This document shows, piece after piece, positions 10,691 through 21,249 of a DNA stretch of 54,444 bases. The translations under genes and the position numbers were made by a program. How positions within the stretch are numbered: position 1 is the first letter of the stretch; the number at the start of each line of letters is the position of its first letter. Origin of the DNA: Metabacillus kandeliae (lineage in GTDB: Bacteria > Bacillota > Bacilli > Bacillales > Bacillaceae); contig NZ_JAJOZE010000018.1 of assembly GCF_021166585.1 (NCBI RefSeq), positions 1-54,444 of the forward strand. Reading direction: 5' to 3'. Below the pieces are notes generated by a model. The model did not search any database. It had not been told where the DNA came from and was given only the letters and a program-made list of their open reading frames with translations.

Positions 10691-10865
10691 CTATTGTTAA
10701 AGAAGGTTGATTTTTCGCACCTGTTGATGGAAGTGGCAGGCGGGAGACTCCTGCGGGAGCAGCGGGACAGGTGAGACCCCGCAGGCGCTAAAGCGCCGGC
10801 TCACCGCCCGCCCCGCGGAAAGCGGACGCCTGAAACGGAAATTAACAGTCAAATTTAAAAGAGCC
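10691..10865. repeat. Dispersed repeat R1, copy 2 (about 175 bp)
   Basis: Same orientation as copy 1 and 3.1 kb away. The central block 10737-10780 is identical over 44 bases. After the shared GGCGCTAAAGCGCC hairpin this copy lacks five bases present in copy 1. The terminal repeats are degraded (TTGTTAAAG and TTTAAAAGAG). It lies between the metS terminator and tatD and encodes no protein. Confidence 0.82.
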
Positions 10866-10952
10866 CATTCTTTATTGCTCTGCATTGAAAAAGCAGTTGT
10901 TAACCAAAATAGGTATAAATAGAACCAGCCAAAAAAGAAAGGAGATTTTTCC

Positions 10953-11720
10953 ATGCTTTTTGATACCCACGCCCATTTAAACGATCTGCAATACGAAGAT
11001 GATTTATTAGAGGTTATGAACAGAGCAAGAGAGGAAGGGGTGGAAAATATTGTTGTTGTCGGCTTTGATCGCCCTACGATCGTTAAAGCAATGGAGCTGA
11101 CAGAAACATACGACTTTATTTATGCTGCAGTAGGCTGGCATCCAGTCGATGCAATTGATATGACGGATGATGATTTAAATTGGATTAAGGAGCTTGCTTC
11201 CCATCCTAAAGTTGTAGCGCTTGGAGAAATGGGGCTTGATTACCATTGGGATAAGTCTCCGAAGGATGTACAAAAAGAAGTTTTTAAAAAGCAGATTGCT
11301 CTCGCAAAAGAAGTTAAGCTGCCGATTATTATACATAACAGGGATGCCACTCAAGATGTATTGGATATTCTTCAATCAGAAGGAGCGGAAGAGGTTGGAG
11401 GCATTATGCACTGCTTTACAGGGAGCGTTGAAGTTGCCAGGCAATGCATTGATATGAATTTTTATATCTCGCTTGGCGGTCCTGTTACCTTCAAAAATGC
11501 GAAAAAACCGAAGGAAGTAGCTGCTGAAATTCCACTGGACAAGCTGCTGATTGAGACCGACTGCCCTTATTTGGCTCCTCACCCATTAAGAGGCAAACGG
11601 AATGAACCGTCTTATATTCGATATGTAGCCGAGGAAATTGCCAATTTAAGGGGTATGACAGCTGACGAGGTAGGAAGCCAAACAACGGAAAATGCAAAGA
11701 AATTTTTCGGCATTTCCTGA
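10953..11720 (+). CDS. yabD: TatD family metal-dependent hydrolase (YabD)
   Basis: The 255-residue TIM-barrel protein belongs to the TatD family, whose members act as Mg-dependent 3'-5' DNases in the amidohydrolase superfamily. The N-terminal metal motif DTHAHLND is at residues 4-11. The central glutamate is in ALGEMGLDYHW, further histidines are in IIHNRDA and IMHCFTG, and the final aspartate is in ETDCPYLAP. ATG 10953 follows AAAGGAGA. The physiological substrate is not known from sequence. Position between metS and yabE is conserved. Confidence 0.9.
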   Translation: MLFDTHAHLNDLQYEDDLLEVMNRAREEGVENIVVVGFDRPTIVKAMELTETYDFIYAAVGWHPVDAIDMTDDDLNWIKELASHPKVVALGEMGLDYHWDKSPKDVQKEVFKKQIALAKEVKLPIIIHNRDATQDVLDILQSEGAEEVGGIMHCFTGSVEVARQCIDMNFYISLGGPVTFKNAKKPKEVAAEIPLDKLLIETDCPYLAPHPLRGKRNEPSYIRYVAEEIANLRGMTADEVGSQTTENAKKFFGIS

Positions 11721-11744
11721 TAACGGATGCTGTCGAAATTGTTA

Positions 11745-11766
11745 GAAGCCTGTTCCGGCAGGCTTC
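11745..11766 (+). terminator. Hairpin after yabD, weak terminator
   Basis: A perfect 8-bp stem, GAAGCCTG/CAGGCTTC, has a 6-nt loop but no T run follows. It may protect the mRNA 3' end rather than terminate. Confidence 0.4.
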
Positions 11767-11897
11767 ATTCCGATTGATTCTATCGTTCTTTTGACCTGTA
11801 AAGGATATCTTTTGTCGATAACTAGTCCTTTCATTTCCGGCAGTTTTTCAGCATAATAGTGACACGTGTTACAATTTTAAGAAAAAAGTGGTGAGGG

Positions 11898-11926
11898 TTG
11901 ACAGGTGAAATTTTACTCTATATAAT
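11898..11926 (+). promoter_or_regulatory. Sigma-A promoter of yabE
   Basis: A consensus TTGACA (11898-11903) and TATAAT (11921-11926) are 17 bp apart. The predicted start at about 11933 leaves a very short leader before the AAGGAGG ribosome site at 11937. Confidence 0.85.
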
Positions 11927-11955
11927 CACCGAAGGATAAGGAGGCGTTTTTTATA

Positions 11956-13230
11956 TTGCTAAAAAATATGAAAAAGCTATTTTCCGAAAGAATGAGTAAG
12001 AGTAAAGTTATTCTTTCTGCCGCTAGCTTACTAGTCTTAGGAACCGGTACAGCATTTGGTACATATGAGGGATCAAAGAAGGATGTCTCGGTTGATATCA
12101 ACGGCAAACAGGAAAAAATTAGAACACATGCAGAAACCGTTGGCGCTTTGCTTAAGGAATTAAAAATAGATCCAGATAAAGAAGACAGGCTTTCCGCAGC
12201 AGAAAGCACTGTGCTCAGGAATAACATGAACATCGTGTTTCAAGACGCTGTACCTGTGAAGGTTGTGACAGACGGTCAAGAAAAGACTGTTATGACAGCT
12301 GCCCGATCGGTAGGAGATGTCCTGAAGGAAGAAAACATGGCGCTTGGCCAGCACGATAAAATCAGCCCATCGCTTGCTGAGCCAGTGAAGAAGGATACGG
12401 AAATCAGCATCAGCCGTGCATTCGCATTGAACATAAATGATGGCGGGAAAAAAGGAAAAGCTTGGACCACTTCGACTACTGTCGCTGACTTTTTGAAAGA
12501 TCGAAACATTAAACTCAACCGTTATGATAAAGTTGAGCCTGAATTAGACCATGCCTTGCGGCCAAATGAAACCGTAAGTGTACTGCGTGTAGAAAAAGTC
12601 ACCGATGTAGTGGAAGAACCGATAGATTTTGCTGTTGTTAAAAAGCATGATGGCGACCTGGAAAAAGGACGGGAAAAAGTTCTGGAGCCAGGCGAAAAAG
12701 GGAAACAAGCTAAACACTTTTTAGTGGTCCGCAAAAATGGCAAAGAAGTAGGCCGCAGACTAATCAGTGTCAAAACACTCGAAGATAGTGCGGACCGCAT
12801 TGTTGCAGTCGGTACGAAGCAGCAGCCGAAAGCAGTGCCGGTCAGCACAAATGCAGGCAGTAAACCGAGTAAAAAATCAAGCGCAAAATCAAGCGCAAAA
12901 GTTAAGCCCGTAAACGTTTCCCGGGGCAGCGGTTCTGTGTCCAAAGAAATGTATGTGACCTCTACAGCCTATACAGCAAGCTGCAGCGGCTGTTCAGGCA
13001 AAACAGTAACTGGTGTTAATTTGAAGGCCAATCCAAATGCAAAAGTGATTGCGGTGGATCCCGATGTGATCCCGCTTGGAACGAAAGTGTATGTGGAAGG
13101 CTATGGGTATGCAGTTGCCGCTGATACAGGCTCAGCCATTAACGGCCATAAAATCGATGTATTTTTCCCTGACAGCGCAAGTGCCTACAAATGGGGAAAC
13201 AAGAAAGTGAAAATTAAAATTCTAAACTAG
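11956..13230 (+). CDS. yabE: Cell wall-binding protein with DUF348, G5 and 3D domains (YabE)
   Basis: The 424-residue exported protein resembles B. subtilis YabE, an Rpf/Sps-type cell wall factor. It has a hydrophobic N-terminal segment (about residues 17-36). Repeated DUF348 units follow, marked by THAETVGALLKELKI, AARSVGDVLKEENM and TSTTVADFLKDRN. A G5 domain lies near residues 215-290, and a Ser/Lys-rich linker leads to a C-terminal 3D domain (TAYTASCSGCSGKTVTG onward, with the aspartates in AVDPDVIPLG, AADTG and KIDVFF). 3D domains resemble lytic transglycosylases of the MltA type. The TTG start is 12 bases after AAGGAGG; ATG 11968 is an alternative. Terminator downstream. Confidence 0.87.
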   Translation: MLKNMKKLFSERMSKSKVILSAASLLVLGTGTAFGTYEGSKKDVSVDINGKQEKIRTHAETVGALLKELKIDPDKEDRLSAAESTVLRNNMNIVFQDAVPVKVVTDGQEKTVMTAARSVGDVLKEENMALGQHDKISPSLAEPVKKDTEISISRAFALNINDGGKKGKAWTTSTTVADFLKDRNIKLNRYDKVEPELDHALRPNETVSVLRVEKVTDVVEEPIDFAVVKKHDGDLEKGREKVLEPGEKGKQAKHFLVVRKNGKEVGRRLISVKTLEDSADRIVAVGTKQQPKAVPVSTNAGSKPSKKSSAKSSAKVKPVNVSRGSGSVSKEMYVTSTAYTASCSGCSGKTVTGVNLKANPNAKVIAVDPDVIPLGTKVYVEGYGYAVAADTGSAINGHKIDVFFPDSASAYKWGNKKVKIKILN

Positions 13231-13238
13231 ACTGACCG

Positions 13239-13267
13239 CAGAGGGTGTCATGCCCTCTGTTTTTTTT
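13239..13267 (+). terminator. Terminator after yabE
   Basis: CAGAGGG (13239-13245) pairs with CCCTCTG (13253-13259), followed by eight T. Confidence 0.88.
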
Positions 13268-13346
13268 GCTGTCTTTTTTGCTATTATAGAGTTTATAATC
13301 ATTAGACGAAATGATGAGCTTGAATGTTTCAGCTCTGGAGGAAATA

Positions 13347-14804
<1,458 letters not shown>

Positions 14805-15018
14805 GTGCTGTTTTTAGAGAGAATCTGCTTTTTTAACAAACGCCCTTCCCTGCAACTGATAAGATGCTTGAAACAGTCTGCCGGATTGGTTTTGGAAACC
14901 AGCTGACCCTGCACACTGGAAATTCCTAATCACTCTTTCTCCCTTGCTTTCATAGGCTGAAAAAGGAAGTAATCAGAGGCAGTAGGCGATCCAAAATTGA
15001 TATTTTGGAGTGAAAAGA

Positions 15019-15900
15019 ATGCAGATAAGAATTGGAGACATCGTCGCCCGAAAATCGTATCAGCTGGATATGCTGTTTCGGGTCATTGATATTAAACAGA
15101 CAAACCAAGGCACTTATACAGCCGTACTTTATGGGGAAGAGTTCCGTCTGGTGGCTGACGCTCCCTGCACAGACCTGCTGATCATCAATGAGCGGGAGCA
15201 CAGGAGCAGGCAGGCGGAGGAGAAGGAGAAGCTTGAGCAGTCCTTGTACCTGTTCGCTCAGGATTATCAGCTTCTGAGGGAAAAAGAGGAGTTTTATGCA
15301 ACGGACAGCTACAATCACCAGGAAGATTTTTTTCACATTCCCGGAAAGGTGCTGCATATGGATGGAGATGCCCTTTACCTCCAAAAGTGCCTGACCTTAT
15401 ACGAAAAAATCGGTGTGCCGGTTTATGGGGTTCACTGTCCTGAGAAAGAAATGCCGGATAAAGTAGCTGGCCTGATGGATAAATACAGGCCTGACATTCT
15501 TGTTGTGACAGGACATGATGCTTATTCGAAAATAAAGGGAGAAATGAGCGACATTAACGCTTACAGGCATTCCAAGCATTTTGTTCAAACTGTGCAAAAT
15601 GCAAGGAAGAAGGTTCCGCACCTGGATCAGCTTGTTATTTTTGCCGGTGCCTGTCAGTCCCATTTTGAATCCTTGATCCATGCAGGAGCCAACTTTGCGA
15701 GCTCTCCTTCAAGGGTCAATATTCATGCCCTTGATCCTGTCTACATCGTTGCGAAAATCAGCTTTACTCCGTTTGTTGAAAGGATCAATGTTTGGGAGGT
15801 ATTAAAAAATACGCTGACCCGCCAGAAGGGCCTTGGCGGGATTGAAACGAAAGGCGTACTGAGAACAGGCATGCCTTATAAGCGGGTAAATCTGGAATGA
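15019..15900 (+). CDS. yabG: Sporulation-specific protease YabG
   Basis: YabG is a mother-cell cysteine protease that processes spore coat proteins such as SpoIVA and SafA and lets Tgl crosslink them. The 293-residue protein matches the family along its length: IGDIVARKSYQLD at the start, VVTGHDAYSK near residue 160, and VIFAGACQSHFESL near residue 207, which holds the probable catalytic cysteine. ATG 15019 is eight bases after TTGGAG; a GTG at 15010 overlaps that site. A possible sigma-K -10 (CATAGGCTG at 14951, with AC 17 bp upstream) fits late mother-cell expression but is weak. A terminator follows. Confidence 0.92.
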   Translation: MQIRIGDIVARKSYQLDMLFRVIDIKQTNQGTYTAVLYGEEFRLVADAPCTDLLIINEREHRSRQAEEKEKLEQSLYLFAQDYQLLREKEEFYATDSYNHQEDFFHIPGKVLHMDGDALYLQKCLTLYEKIGVPVYGVHCPEKEMPDKVAGLMDKYRPDILVVTGHDAYSKIKGEMSDINAYRHSKHFVQTVQNARKKVPHLDQLVIFAGACQSHFESLIHAGANFASSPSRVNIHALDPVYIVAKISFTPFVERINVWEVLKNTLTRQKGLGGIETKGVLRTGMPYKRVNLE

Positions 15901-15901
15901 T

Positions 15902-15933
15902 GCTGCTCTTTATTATAAAGAGCGGCTTTTTTT
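15902..15933 (+). terminator. Terminator after yabG
   Basis: GCTGCTCTTTA (15902-15912) pairs with AAAGAGCGGC (15917-15926, one G-U), followed by seven T. Confidence 0.83.
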
Positions 15934-16170
15934 ATTGGCTAAGTCTAACTGCTGCTTCAGAAGCCATTCTCATTTTTAAAAAGACTGTCGGATTTTGAAG
16001 TAATAAGAAAGACTTTGCGGCAGTGACCGCTTCCTTGGGGAGCGCTGCTATAAAGATTCTGCGCACTAATAGCGGCAAAGACGAACTTTTTTAAAATAAT
16101 ATACATATAAATATCGGTTCCTGTGCAAAATAGTTGTTGAAGGTTCGTGTATTTTGTTGAAAATATTTTA
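15934..16170. other. Non-coding gap before veg
   Basis: No gene is supported. A GC-richer block at about 16008-16075 has imperfect self-complementarity (CTTTGCGGC near 16014 and AGCGGCAAAG near 16070). The rest is AT-rich DNA leading into the veg promoters. Confidence 0.5.
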
Positions 16171-16200
16171 TTGACAACTAAGTTTTCCTGCTGTTATAAT
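16171..16200 (+). promoter_or_regulatory. veg upstream promoter
   Basis: TTGACA (16171-16176) and TATAAT (16195-16200) both match consensus, with an 18-bp spacer. An A/T-rich stretch upstream could act as an UP element. Confidence 0.82.
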
Positions 16201-16211
16201 TTAAATTTTAT

Positions 16212-16240
16212 TTGACTTACATAGTGATAAGCGTTATAAT
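16212..16240 (+). promoter_or_regulatory. veg downstream promoter
   Basis: TTGACT (16212-16217) and TATAAT (16235-16240) have the ideal 17-bp spacer. The start site would be near 16247, just before the AGGTGG ribosome site. Confidence 0.82.
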
Positions 16241-16261
16241 AGAACTAGTGAGGTGGATGCA

Positions 16262-16534
16262 GTGGCTAAAACTTTGTCTGATATTAAAAAAGTATTAGAT
16301 CTGAATCTAGGCAAACGATTGACGTTAAAGGCTAACGGAGGACGCAAGAAAACAATTGAGCGATCCGGTGTTTTGGCTGAGACCTATCCAGCAGTATTCG
16401 TTATTGAGCTTGATCAGGAAGAAAATGCTTTTGAAAGAGTTTCTTACAGCTATGCCGATGTTCTCACCGAAACAGTTCAAATAACTTTTTCAGAACATGA
16501 TCATTCAGGTTCTATCGCACTAAGCGGGCAGTAG
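16262..16534 (+). CDS. veg: Veg protein
   Basis: Veg is a small, strongly expressed protein linked to biofilm formation in B. subtilis; its molecular activity is unclear. The 90-residue product has the hallmark [20 protein letters not shown] and the [12 protein letters not shown] region. The start is GTG at 16262, five bases after AGGTGG and giving [10 protein letters not shown] as in the family. An in-frame GTG at 16253 overlaps the ribosome site. Two tandem near-consensus promoters lie upstream. The terminator hairpin includes the stop codon. Confidence 0.93.
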   Translation: MAKTLSDIKKVLDLNLGKRLTLKANGGRKKTIERSGVLAETYPAVFVIELDQEENAFERVSYSYADVLTETVQITFSEHDHSGSIALSGQ

Positions 16535-16558
16535 ACAACAGGTTTGCTGCTTTTTTTT
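16528..16558 (+). terminator. Terminator overlapping the veg stop codon
   Basis: A 9-bp stem, 16528-16536 with 16542-16550, includes the TAG stop (16532-16534) and is followed by eight T. Confidence 0.8.
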
Positions 16559-16613
16559 GTTGTGAAATGAGAACGCTTTCTCCGCTTATGGGTGCTTTAG
16601 CAATTTTTAACCT

Positions 16614-16642
16614 GTAAGCTTTGTCCCTCTCTGCATATACTA
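16614..16642 (+). promoter_or_regulatory. Sigma-G-like promoter candidate for sspF
   Basis: GTAAG (16614-16618) is followed after 17 bp by TATACTA (16636-16642). The -10 resembles the GATACTA before spoVT. The -35 is a partial match only. Confidence 0.35.
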
Positions 16643-16698
16643 ACAGGGCATCGAATTTGGTGTGCTTGTCTAATATGCCTTGAAGGGGAGTCATTTCA

Positions 16699-16884
16699 AT
16701 GGGCCGACGAAGAGGAATTATGTCTGAAAGCTTTAAATATGAATTGGCAAAGGACCTTGGCTTTTATGAGACAGTGAAAAATGAAGGCTGGGGAGCGATC
16801 CGCGCCCGCGATGCCGGTAATATGACAAAGAGGGCCATCGAGCTTGCTCAGCAGCATCTTGCCGAGCGTTCCAGCGAGAGGTAA
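16699..16884 (+). CDS. sspF: Small acid-soluble spore protein SspF
   Basis: This 61-residue protein of the alpha/beta-type SASP superfamily coats forespore DNA or binds it as a minor component. The sequence [20 protein letters not shown] begins as in B. subtilis SspF, and [18 protein letters not shown] carries the conserved DNA-contact region. Expression in the forespore under sigma-G is expected. The start is ATG 16699 after GAAGGGGAG. A terminator follows within 10 bp. Confidence 0.94.
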   Translation: MGRRRGIMSESFKYELAKDLGFYETVKNEGWGAIRARDAGNMTKRAIELAQQHLAERSSER

Positions 16885-16891
16885 TCTTTAC

Positions 16892-16919
16892 GGCCGGAGC
16901 ATTTATGCTTCGGCCTTTT
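16892..16919 (+). terminator. Terminator after sspF
   Basis: GGCCGGAGCA (16892-16901) pairs with TGCTTCGGCC (16906-16915), followed by four T. Confidence 0.8.
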
Positions 16920-16963
16920 GAATATGGACAGTTCGCATTTATTCCGTGCTTTTCTGATAAATA

Positions 16964-16972
16964 TGGTACAAT
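16964..16972 (+). promoter_or_regulatory. Extended -10 promoter candidate for ispE
   Basis: TGGTACAAT has a TG one base before TACAAT, and lies 39 bp before the ispE start. No clear -35 is present. Confidence 0.42.
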
Positions 16973-17010
16973 GTTGATACATTTCAGTTCGTTTAAAGTA
17001 GGTGAACATT

Positions 17011-17880
17011 TTGCGTGTTTTGGAAAAAGCACCGGCAAAGATTAATTTATCACTTGATGTTTTACATAAACGCCCAGATGGCTATCATGAGGTTCAGATG
17101 ATTATGACAACGATCGACTTAGCCGATCATCTGGAGCTGACAGAGCTTGAAAAAGATGAAATTCGGATTATGTCCCATAACCGGTTTGTACCGGATGATC
17201 ACCGGAATCTCGCTTATCAGGCTGCAAAGATATTAAAAGAGCGCTGCGGCATTAAAAAAGGCGTTTCGATCAGCATTACAAAAACCATTCCTGTGGCAGC
17301 GGGACTTGCCGGGGGAAGCAGTGATGCAGCTGCAGCTTTAAGAGGACTCAACAGACTTTGGAATCTCGGCCTCAGTATGAATGAACTCGCTGAGATTGGA
17401 GCTGAAATCGGATCGGATGTTTCGTTCTGTGTTTATGGCGGAACAGCAATTGCAACAGGCAGAGGAGAGAAAATCCAGCTGATCTCGCCCCCGCCCCATT
17501 GCTGGGTCATTTTAGCGAAGCCGACGATAGGGGTTTCAACAGCCGAGATTTACCGCCATCTTGATTTGAAAAATGTAAAGCATCCAAATGTGGATGCGAT
17601 GGTAAAAGCACTCGAAAACAAAAGCTATGAGGACATTTGTGACAATCTCGGAAATGTACTTGAGGATGTTACGCTCAGCCGCTATCCGGAAGTAGCCATG
17701 CTTAAAGAGCAAATGAAGCGATTCGGTGCTGACGCTGTTTTAATGAGCGGCAGCGGGCCGACTGTTTTTGGGTTTGTTCAATATGAATCAAAAGTAAGCC
17801 GGATATACAACGGCCTGCGGGGCTTCTGTGATCAGGTTTTTGCGGTCAGAATGCTGGGGGACTGCCAAGACCTTGATTAA
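17011..17880 (+). CDS. ispE: 4-diphosphocytidyl-2-C-methyl-D-erythritol kinase
   Basis: IspE is the ATP-dependent kinase of the MEP (non-mevalonate) isoprenoid pathway. The 289-residue GHMP kinase shows [12 protein letters not shown] near the start, the phosphate loop [17 protein letters not shown] at about 94-110, GSDVSFC, and [11 protein letters not shown] near the end. The TTG at 17011 is chosen because AGGTG lies six bases before it and the product begins [10 protein letters not shown] like its homologues. GTG 17002 lies within the ribosome site. Confidence 0.94.
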   Translation: MRVLEKAPAKINLSLDVLHKRPDGYHEVQMIMTTIDLADHLELTELEKDEIRIMSHNRFVPDDHRNLAYQAAKILKERCGIKKGVSISITKTIPVAAGLAGGSSDAAAALRGLNRLWNLGLSMNELAEIGAEIGSDVSFCVYGGTAIATGRGEKIQLISPPPHCWVILAKPTIGVSTAEIYRHLDLKNVKHPNVDAMVKALENKSYEDICDNLGNVLEDVTLSRYPEVAMLKEQMKRFGADAVLMSGSGPTVFGFVQYESKVSRIYNGLRGFCDQVFAVRMLGDCQDLD

Positions 17881-17936
17881 ATACCGGATATTAAGTTATA
17901 TTAACTGTAACAATATTCGGTTTTGGAGGTTTTTTC

Positions 17937-18779
17937 ATGAAGCTACGCCGCAGCGGGCGGCTTGTTGATATGACGCACTATCTGCTGGCCCATCCGCATA
18001 CCCTTGTGTCCTTAACTTATTTTGCTGATCGGTATCAATCTGCTAAGTCGTCTATCAGCGAGGACCTGACGATCATTAAGCAGACCTTTGAAGAACAAGG
18101 TACAGGCTCTCTCCTGACAGTGCCGGGTGCAGCAGGAGGGGTGAAGTACATTCCGGGAATTAAGGAAAAGGAAGCGAAAGATACAATTAAGGAACTTTGC
18201 GCTCTGATCGCAAAGCCTGAAAGGGTCCTTCCTGGAGGATATCTATATTTGACTGATATTCTGGGCAGCCCGCATCTTGTCAGCAAAATTGGCCGGCTGT
18301 TTGCAGCTGTTTTTGCAAACCGCAAAATTGATGTCGTCATGACTGTTGCAACGAAAGGCATACCTCTTGCTTATGCAGCTGCACGTGAGCTGAACGTTCC
18401 GGTTGTCATCGTAAGGAAAGACAGCAAAGTTACAGAAGGCTCAACGGTAAGCATAAATTATGTTTCGGGATCTTCCAAGCGCATTCAGACAATGCTGCTT
18501 GCAAAGCGAAGCCTTGAAGTAGGTTCAAACGTTCTGATTATCGATGACTTCATGAAAGCGGGAGGCACGATTAACGGCATGATCAGCCTTCTGGAGGAGT
18601 TTGATGCAAAAGTGGCAGGCATCGGCGTTCTGGTCGAAACAGAGGGCGTAGAAGAGCGCCTTGTAGATGAATACATTTCACTCGTTAAGCTGACAGAAGT
18701 TGATATTCGGGAAAAACAGATTGATTTAACTGAAGGCAATTATTTTGATTTCCTGGAAATTGAAAAGAAAGAGGGATGA
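17937..18779 (+). CDS. purR: Purine operon repressor PurR
   Basis: PurR represses purine synthesis genes and is released by PRPP. The 280-residue protein has an N-terminal winged-helix region ([20 protein letters not shown] onward) and a C-terminal type I phosphoribosyltransferase domain, whose PRPP loop is [16 protein letters not shown] near residue 200. It is a regulator rather than an enzyme. GGAGGT lies before ATG 17937. A TTGATT/TATATT pair with an 18-bp spacer (17873-17902) may be its promoter. ridA follows by 4 bp, linking purine control with reactive intermediate removal. Confidence 0.94.
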   Translation: MKLRRSGRLVDMTHYLLAHPHTLVSLTYFADRYQSAKSSISEDLTIIKQTFEEQGTGSLLTVPGAAGGVKYIPGIKEKEAKDTIKELCALIAKPERVLPGGYLYLTDILGSPHLVSKIGRLFAAVFANRKIDVVMTVATKGIPLAYAAARELNVPVVIVRKDSKVTEGSTVSINYVSGSSKRIQTMLLAKRSLEVGSNVLIIDDFMKAGGTINGMISLLEEFDAKVAGIGVLVETEGVEERLVDEYISLVKLTEVDIREKQIDLTEGNYFDFLEIEKKEG

Positions 18780-18783
18780 CCAA

Positions 18784-19158
18784 ATGAAAATTGTGGAAAC
18801 GAAACAGGCGCCAGCAGCAATAGGCCCTTACTCACAGGCTGTCACAGTTAATAATATGGTTTATACTTCCGGCCAAATTTCTCTGACTCCTGAAGGGACT
18901 CTAACAGATGGCGATGTACAGGCCCAGACACATCAGGTGTTTGCTAATTTGAAAGCGGTTTTGGAGGAAGCGGGAGCCTCACTTGAGACAGTGATCAAAA
19001 CGACCGTATTCATTAAAGACATGAATGACTTCTCCCTGATTAATGACGTGTATGGAGGGTACTTTCATACCCATAAGCCGGCCAGATCATGTGTAGAAGC
19101 GGCCAGACTCCCTAAGGATGTTCTGATAGAAATTGAGGCTATTGCCCTGATCAAATAA
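18784..19158 (+). CDS. ridA: 2-iminobutanoate/2-iminopropanoate deaminase RidA (YabJ)
   Basis: RidA hydrolyses reactive enamine/imine intermediates released by PLP enzymes such as threonine dehydratase. The 124-residue protein contains the family signature: AIGPYSQAV at the start, [13 protein letters not shown], and [20 protein letters not shown] with the substrate-binding arginine in EAARLP. ATG 18784 follows AGAGGGATGA; the upstream open frame overlaps purR. The purR-ridA pairing is conserved in Bacillus. Confidence 0.94.
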   Translation: MKIVETKQAPAAIGPYSQAVTVNNMVYTSGQISLTPEGTLTDGDVQAQTHQVFANLKAVLEEAGASLETVIKTTVFIKDMNDFSLINDVYGGYFHTHKPARSCVEAARLPKDVLIEIEAIALIK

Positions 19159-19227
19159 ATTTGTTTTTTGTCAATAAGAAAAGATTCCTACCGCTCCCTT
19201 ATTTTTCTAAAAATATTTTTGTATTTT

Positions 19228-19254
19228 GCAGGAAAAGGGAATTTCCCGTGGAAT
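19228..19254 (+). promoter_or_regulatory. Sigma-H promoter of spoVG
   Basis: GCAGGAAAA (19228-19236) matches the -35 RNAGGAWWW. After 11 bp GTGGAAT (19248-19254) matches the -10 RNNGAAT. spoVG is a classic sigma-H target in B. subtilis. Confidence 0.85.
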
Positions 19255-19299
19255 TACTTAATTAAAGTTTTTTCATCTAGGGAAAAGGTGGTGAACAGA

Positions 19300-19593
19300 A
19301 TGGAAGTAACAGACGTAAGATTACGCCGCGTTAACACCGAAGGACGAATGAGAGCGATTGCCTCAATTACGCTGGATCATGAATTTGTTGTTCACGATAT
19401 CCGTGTTATTGATGGTAACAACGGCTTATTTGTAGCAATGCCAAGCAAAAGAACGCCAGACGGCGAATTCCGTGATATTGCCCATCCGATTAATTCCGGA
19501 ACACGCGGCAAAATCCAGGAAGCGGTGCTTGCTGAGTACCATCGTTTAGGCGAAGTTTCTGAAGCTGAATTTGAAGAAGCGGGTGCTTCCTAA
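19300..19593 (+). CDS. spoVG: Septation and RNA-binding regulator SpoVG
   Basis: SpoVG is a small nucleic-acid-binding regulator affecting asymmetric septation, virulence and cell wall genes in Firmicutes. The 97-residue protein has the family N-terminus [20 protein letters not shown] and [21 protein letters not shown] 19300 follows AAAGGTGGTGA. The longer open frame from 19168 runs across the sigma-H promoter and is not coding. In B. subtilis spoVG is repressed by AbrB, encoded 11 kb upstream. Confidence 0.96.
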   Translation: MEVTDVRLRRVNTEGRMRAIASITLDHEFVVHDIRVIDGNNGLFVAMPSKRTPDGEFRDIAHPINSGTRGKIQEAVLAEYHRLGEVSEAEFEEAGAS

Positions 19594-19604
19594 AATATGC
19601 CACC

Positions 19605-19636
19605 AACCTTGCTGTTAAGACGGCAAGGTTTTATTT
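19605..19636 (+). terminator. Terminator after spoVG
   Basis: AACCTTGC (19605-19612) pairs with GCAAGGTT (19623-19630), followed by TTATTT. Confidence 0.75.
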
Positions 19637-19785
19637 ATTTCAGATACTTCAAACTCCTGCCAAAGCCGCTTGCACTTTGCGTTTTGTCCGGAAAAAGCAC
19701 CTCTACTGATCTTTTTACCCCGATAATTTCCTCCCGCAAACCTCTTTAGCAAAATTAGAAATATATTGTACTTTTACTCGTTTCC

Positions 19786-19814
19786 TTGAAAAAGCTTGAT
19801 TTTTGAGATATATT
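19786..19814 (+). promoter_or_regulatory. Sigma-A promoter of glmU
   Basis: TTGAAA (19786-19791) and TATATT (19809-19814) are 17 bp apart, 38 bp before the glmU start. Confidence 0.6.
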
Positions 19815-19851
19815 TTTTATGGATAAATAGGGAATACTGGAGGCTTACATA

Positions 19852-21231
19852 ATGAAAAATCGTTATGCGGTCATACTGGCTGCTGGTAAAGGCACAAGAA
19901 TGAAGTCAAAACTTTATAAAGTGCTGCATTCTGTATGCGGGAAACCTATGGTACAGCATGTGGTTGATGAAGCTTCTAAATTAAACCTGGAAAAAATTGT
20001 TACAATCGTCGGCCATGGCGCTGAAAAAGTGAAAGCGCAGCTTGGCGGGCAAAGTGAATATGCAATACAGGAAGAACAGCTTGGAACAGCGCATGCTGTC
20101 ATTCAAGCGAAGGATTTTCTTTCAGATAAAGTTGGAACAACGGTTGTTATTTGCGGAGATACACCGCTCATTACAGCTGAAACAATGGAGTCCCTGCTTT
20201 CCCATCATGAGGAAACAGGTGCAAAGGCTACTATTTTAACAGCAACGCCAGAAGATCCGGCAGGCTATGGCCGCATCGTCCGCACTCCAGAAGGCAGTGT
20301 CGAAAAAATTGTTGAGCACAAAGATGCTTCAGTGGAAGAGCTGAAAATCACTGAAATCAATACAGGAACTTACTGTTTTGATAATAAGTCTCTGTTTGCC
20401 ACTCTATCCAAAGTCTCCAATGATAACTCACAGGGAGAATATTACCTGCCGGACGTTATTGAGATCCTGAAGAACAGCGGTGAAACTGTTTCTGCCTACA
20501 AAACGGAGTCCTTTGAAGAAACAATCGGGATCAATGACCGAGTAGCTCTTTCTCAGGCGGAAGCCCTCATGAAGAAACGAATCAATATTGGTCATATGAA
20601 AAATGGCGTAACCTTGATTGATCCGGAAAATACGTACATTTCAGCTGATGCAATTATTGGGCAGGATACGATCATTTATCCTGGCACAGTTCTGGAAGGA
20701 GCTGTTTCTATCGGAGAGGATTCCATCATCGGCCCTCATTCCGAAATAAAAGACAGTTCCATCGGCAGCCGCACTGTTATCAGACAATCAGTTGTTCATG
20801 ACAGCTCTGTAGGAAATGACGTGAAGATTGGCCCATTTGCCCATATTCGTCCAGAATCTGCGATCAGCGACGACGTAAAAATCGGAAATTTCGTTGAGAT
20901 CAAAAAATCCTCTTTAGGATTAGGAAGCAAGGCTTCCCATTTGAGCTACATCGGAGATGCCGAGATTGGCGCTGATGTAAACCTTGGCTGCGGATCCATC
21001 ACCGTGAATTATGACGGAAAAAATAAATTCAAAACAAAAGTGGAAGACGGAGCATTTATCGGATGCAACTCCAACCTGGTGGCACCTGTTACAGTAGGAG
21101 AAGGCGCCTATGTGGCTGCCGGTTCTACAATAACAGAGGATGTGCCGGGCAAAAGCCTCTCAGTTGCGAGGGCGCGCCAGGTAAATAAAGAAAATTATGT
21201 TGACCGTCTCAGCATGAATAAAAATTCCTAA
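19852..21231 (+). CDS. glmU: Bifunctional UDP-N-acetylglucosamine pyrophosphorylase / glucosamine-1-phosphate N-acetyltransferase
   Basis: GlmU acetylates glucosamine-1-phosphate and then uridylates it, giving UDP-GlcNAc for peptidoglycan and teichoic acids. The 459-residue protein has an N-terminal nucleotidyltransferase domain starting with [13 protein letters not shown]-terminal left-handed beta-helix follows (hexapeptide repeats from about residue 255), with the acetyltransferase region [11 protein letters not shown] and [13 protein letters not shown]. prs follows after 18 bp, as in other Bacillaceae. Confidence 0.97.
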   Translation: MKNRYAVILAAGKGTRMKSKLYKVLHSVCGKPMVQHVVDEASKLNLEKIVTIVGHGAEKVKAQLGGQSEYAIQEEQLGTAHAVIQAKDFLSDKVGTTVVICGDTPLITAETMESLLSHHEETGAKATILTATPEDPAGYGRIVRTPEGSVEKIVEHKDASVEELKITEINTGTYCFDNKSLFATLSKVSNDNSQGEYYLPDVIEILKNSGETVSAYKTESFEETIGINDRVALSQAEALMKKRINIGHMKNGVTLIDPENTYISADAIIGQDTIIYPGTVLEGAVSIGEDSIIGPHSEIKDSSIGSRTVIRQSVVHDSSVGNDVKIGPFAHIRPESAISDDVKIGNFVEIKKSSLGLGSKASHLSYIGDAEIGADVNLGCGSITVNYDGKNKFKTKVEDGAFIGCNSNLVAPVTVGEGAYVAAGSTITEDVPGKSLSVARARQVNKENYVDRLSMNKNS

Positions 21232-21249
21232 TGGAGGGTTTCTCTTATA

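Noticed and set aside
10697-10954. 85-codon minus-strand frame over R1 copy 2, and a similar one over copy 1
   Set aside because: The shared peptide arises only because the DNA repeat is shared; copy 2 carries a 5-bp deletion relative to copy 1, which breaks the frame.
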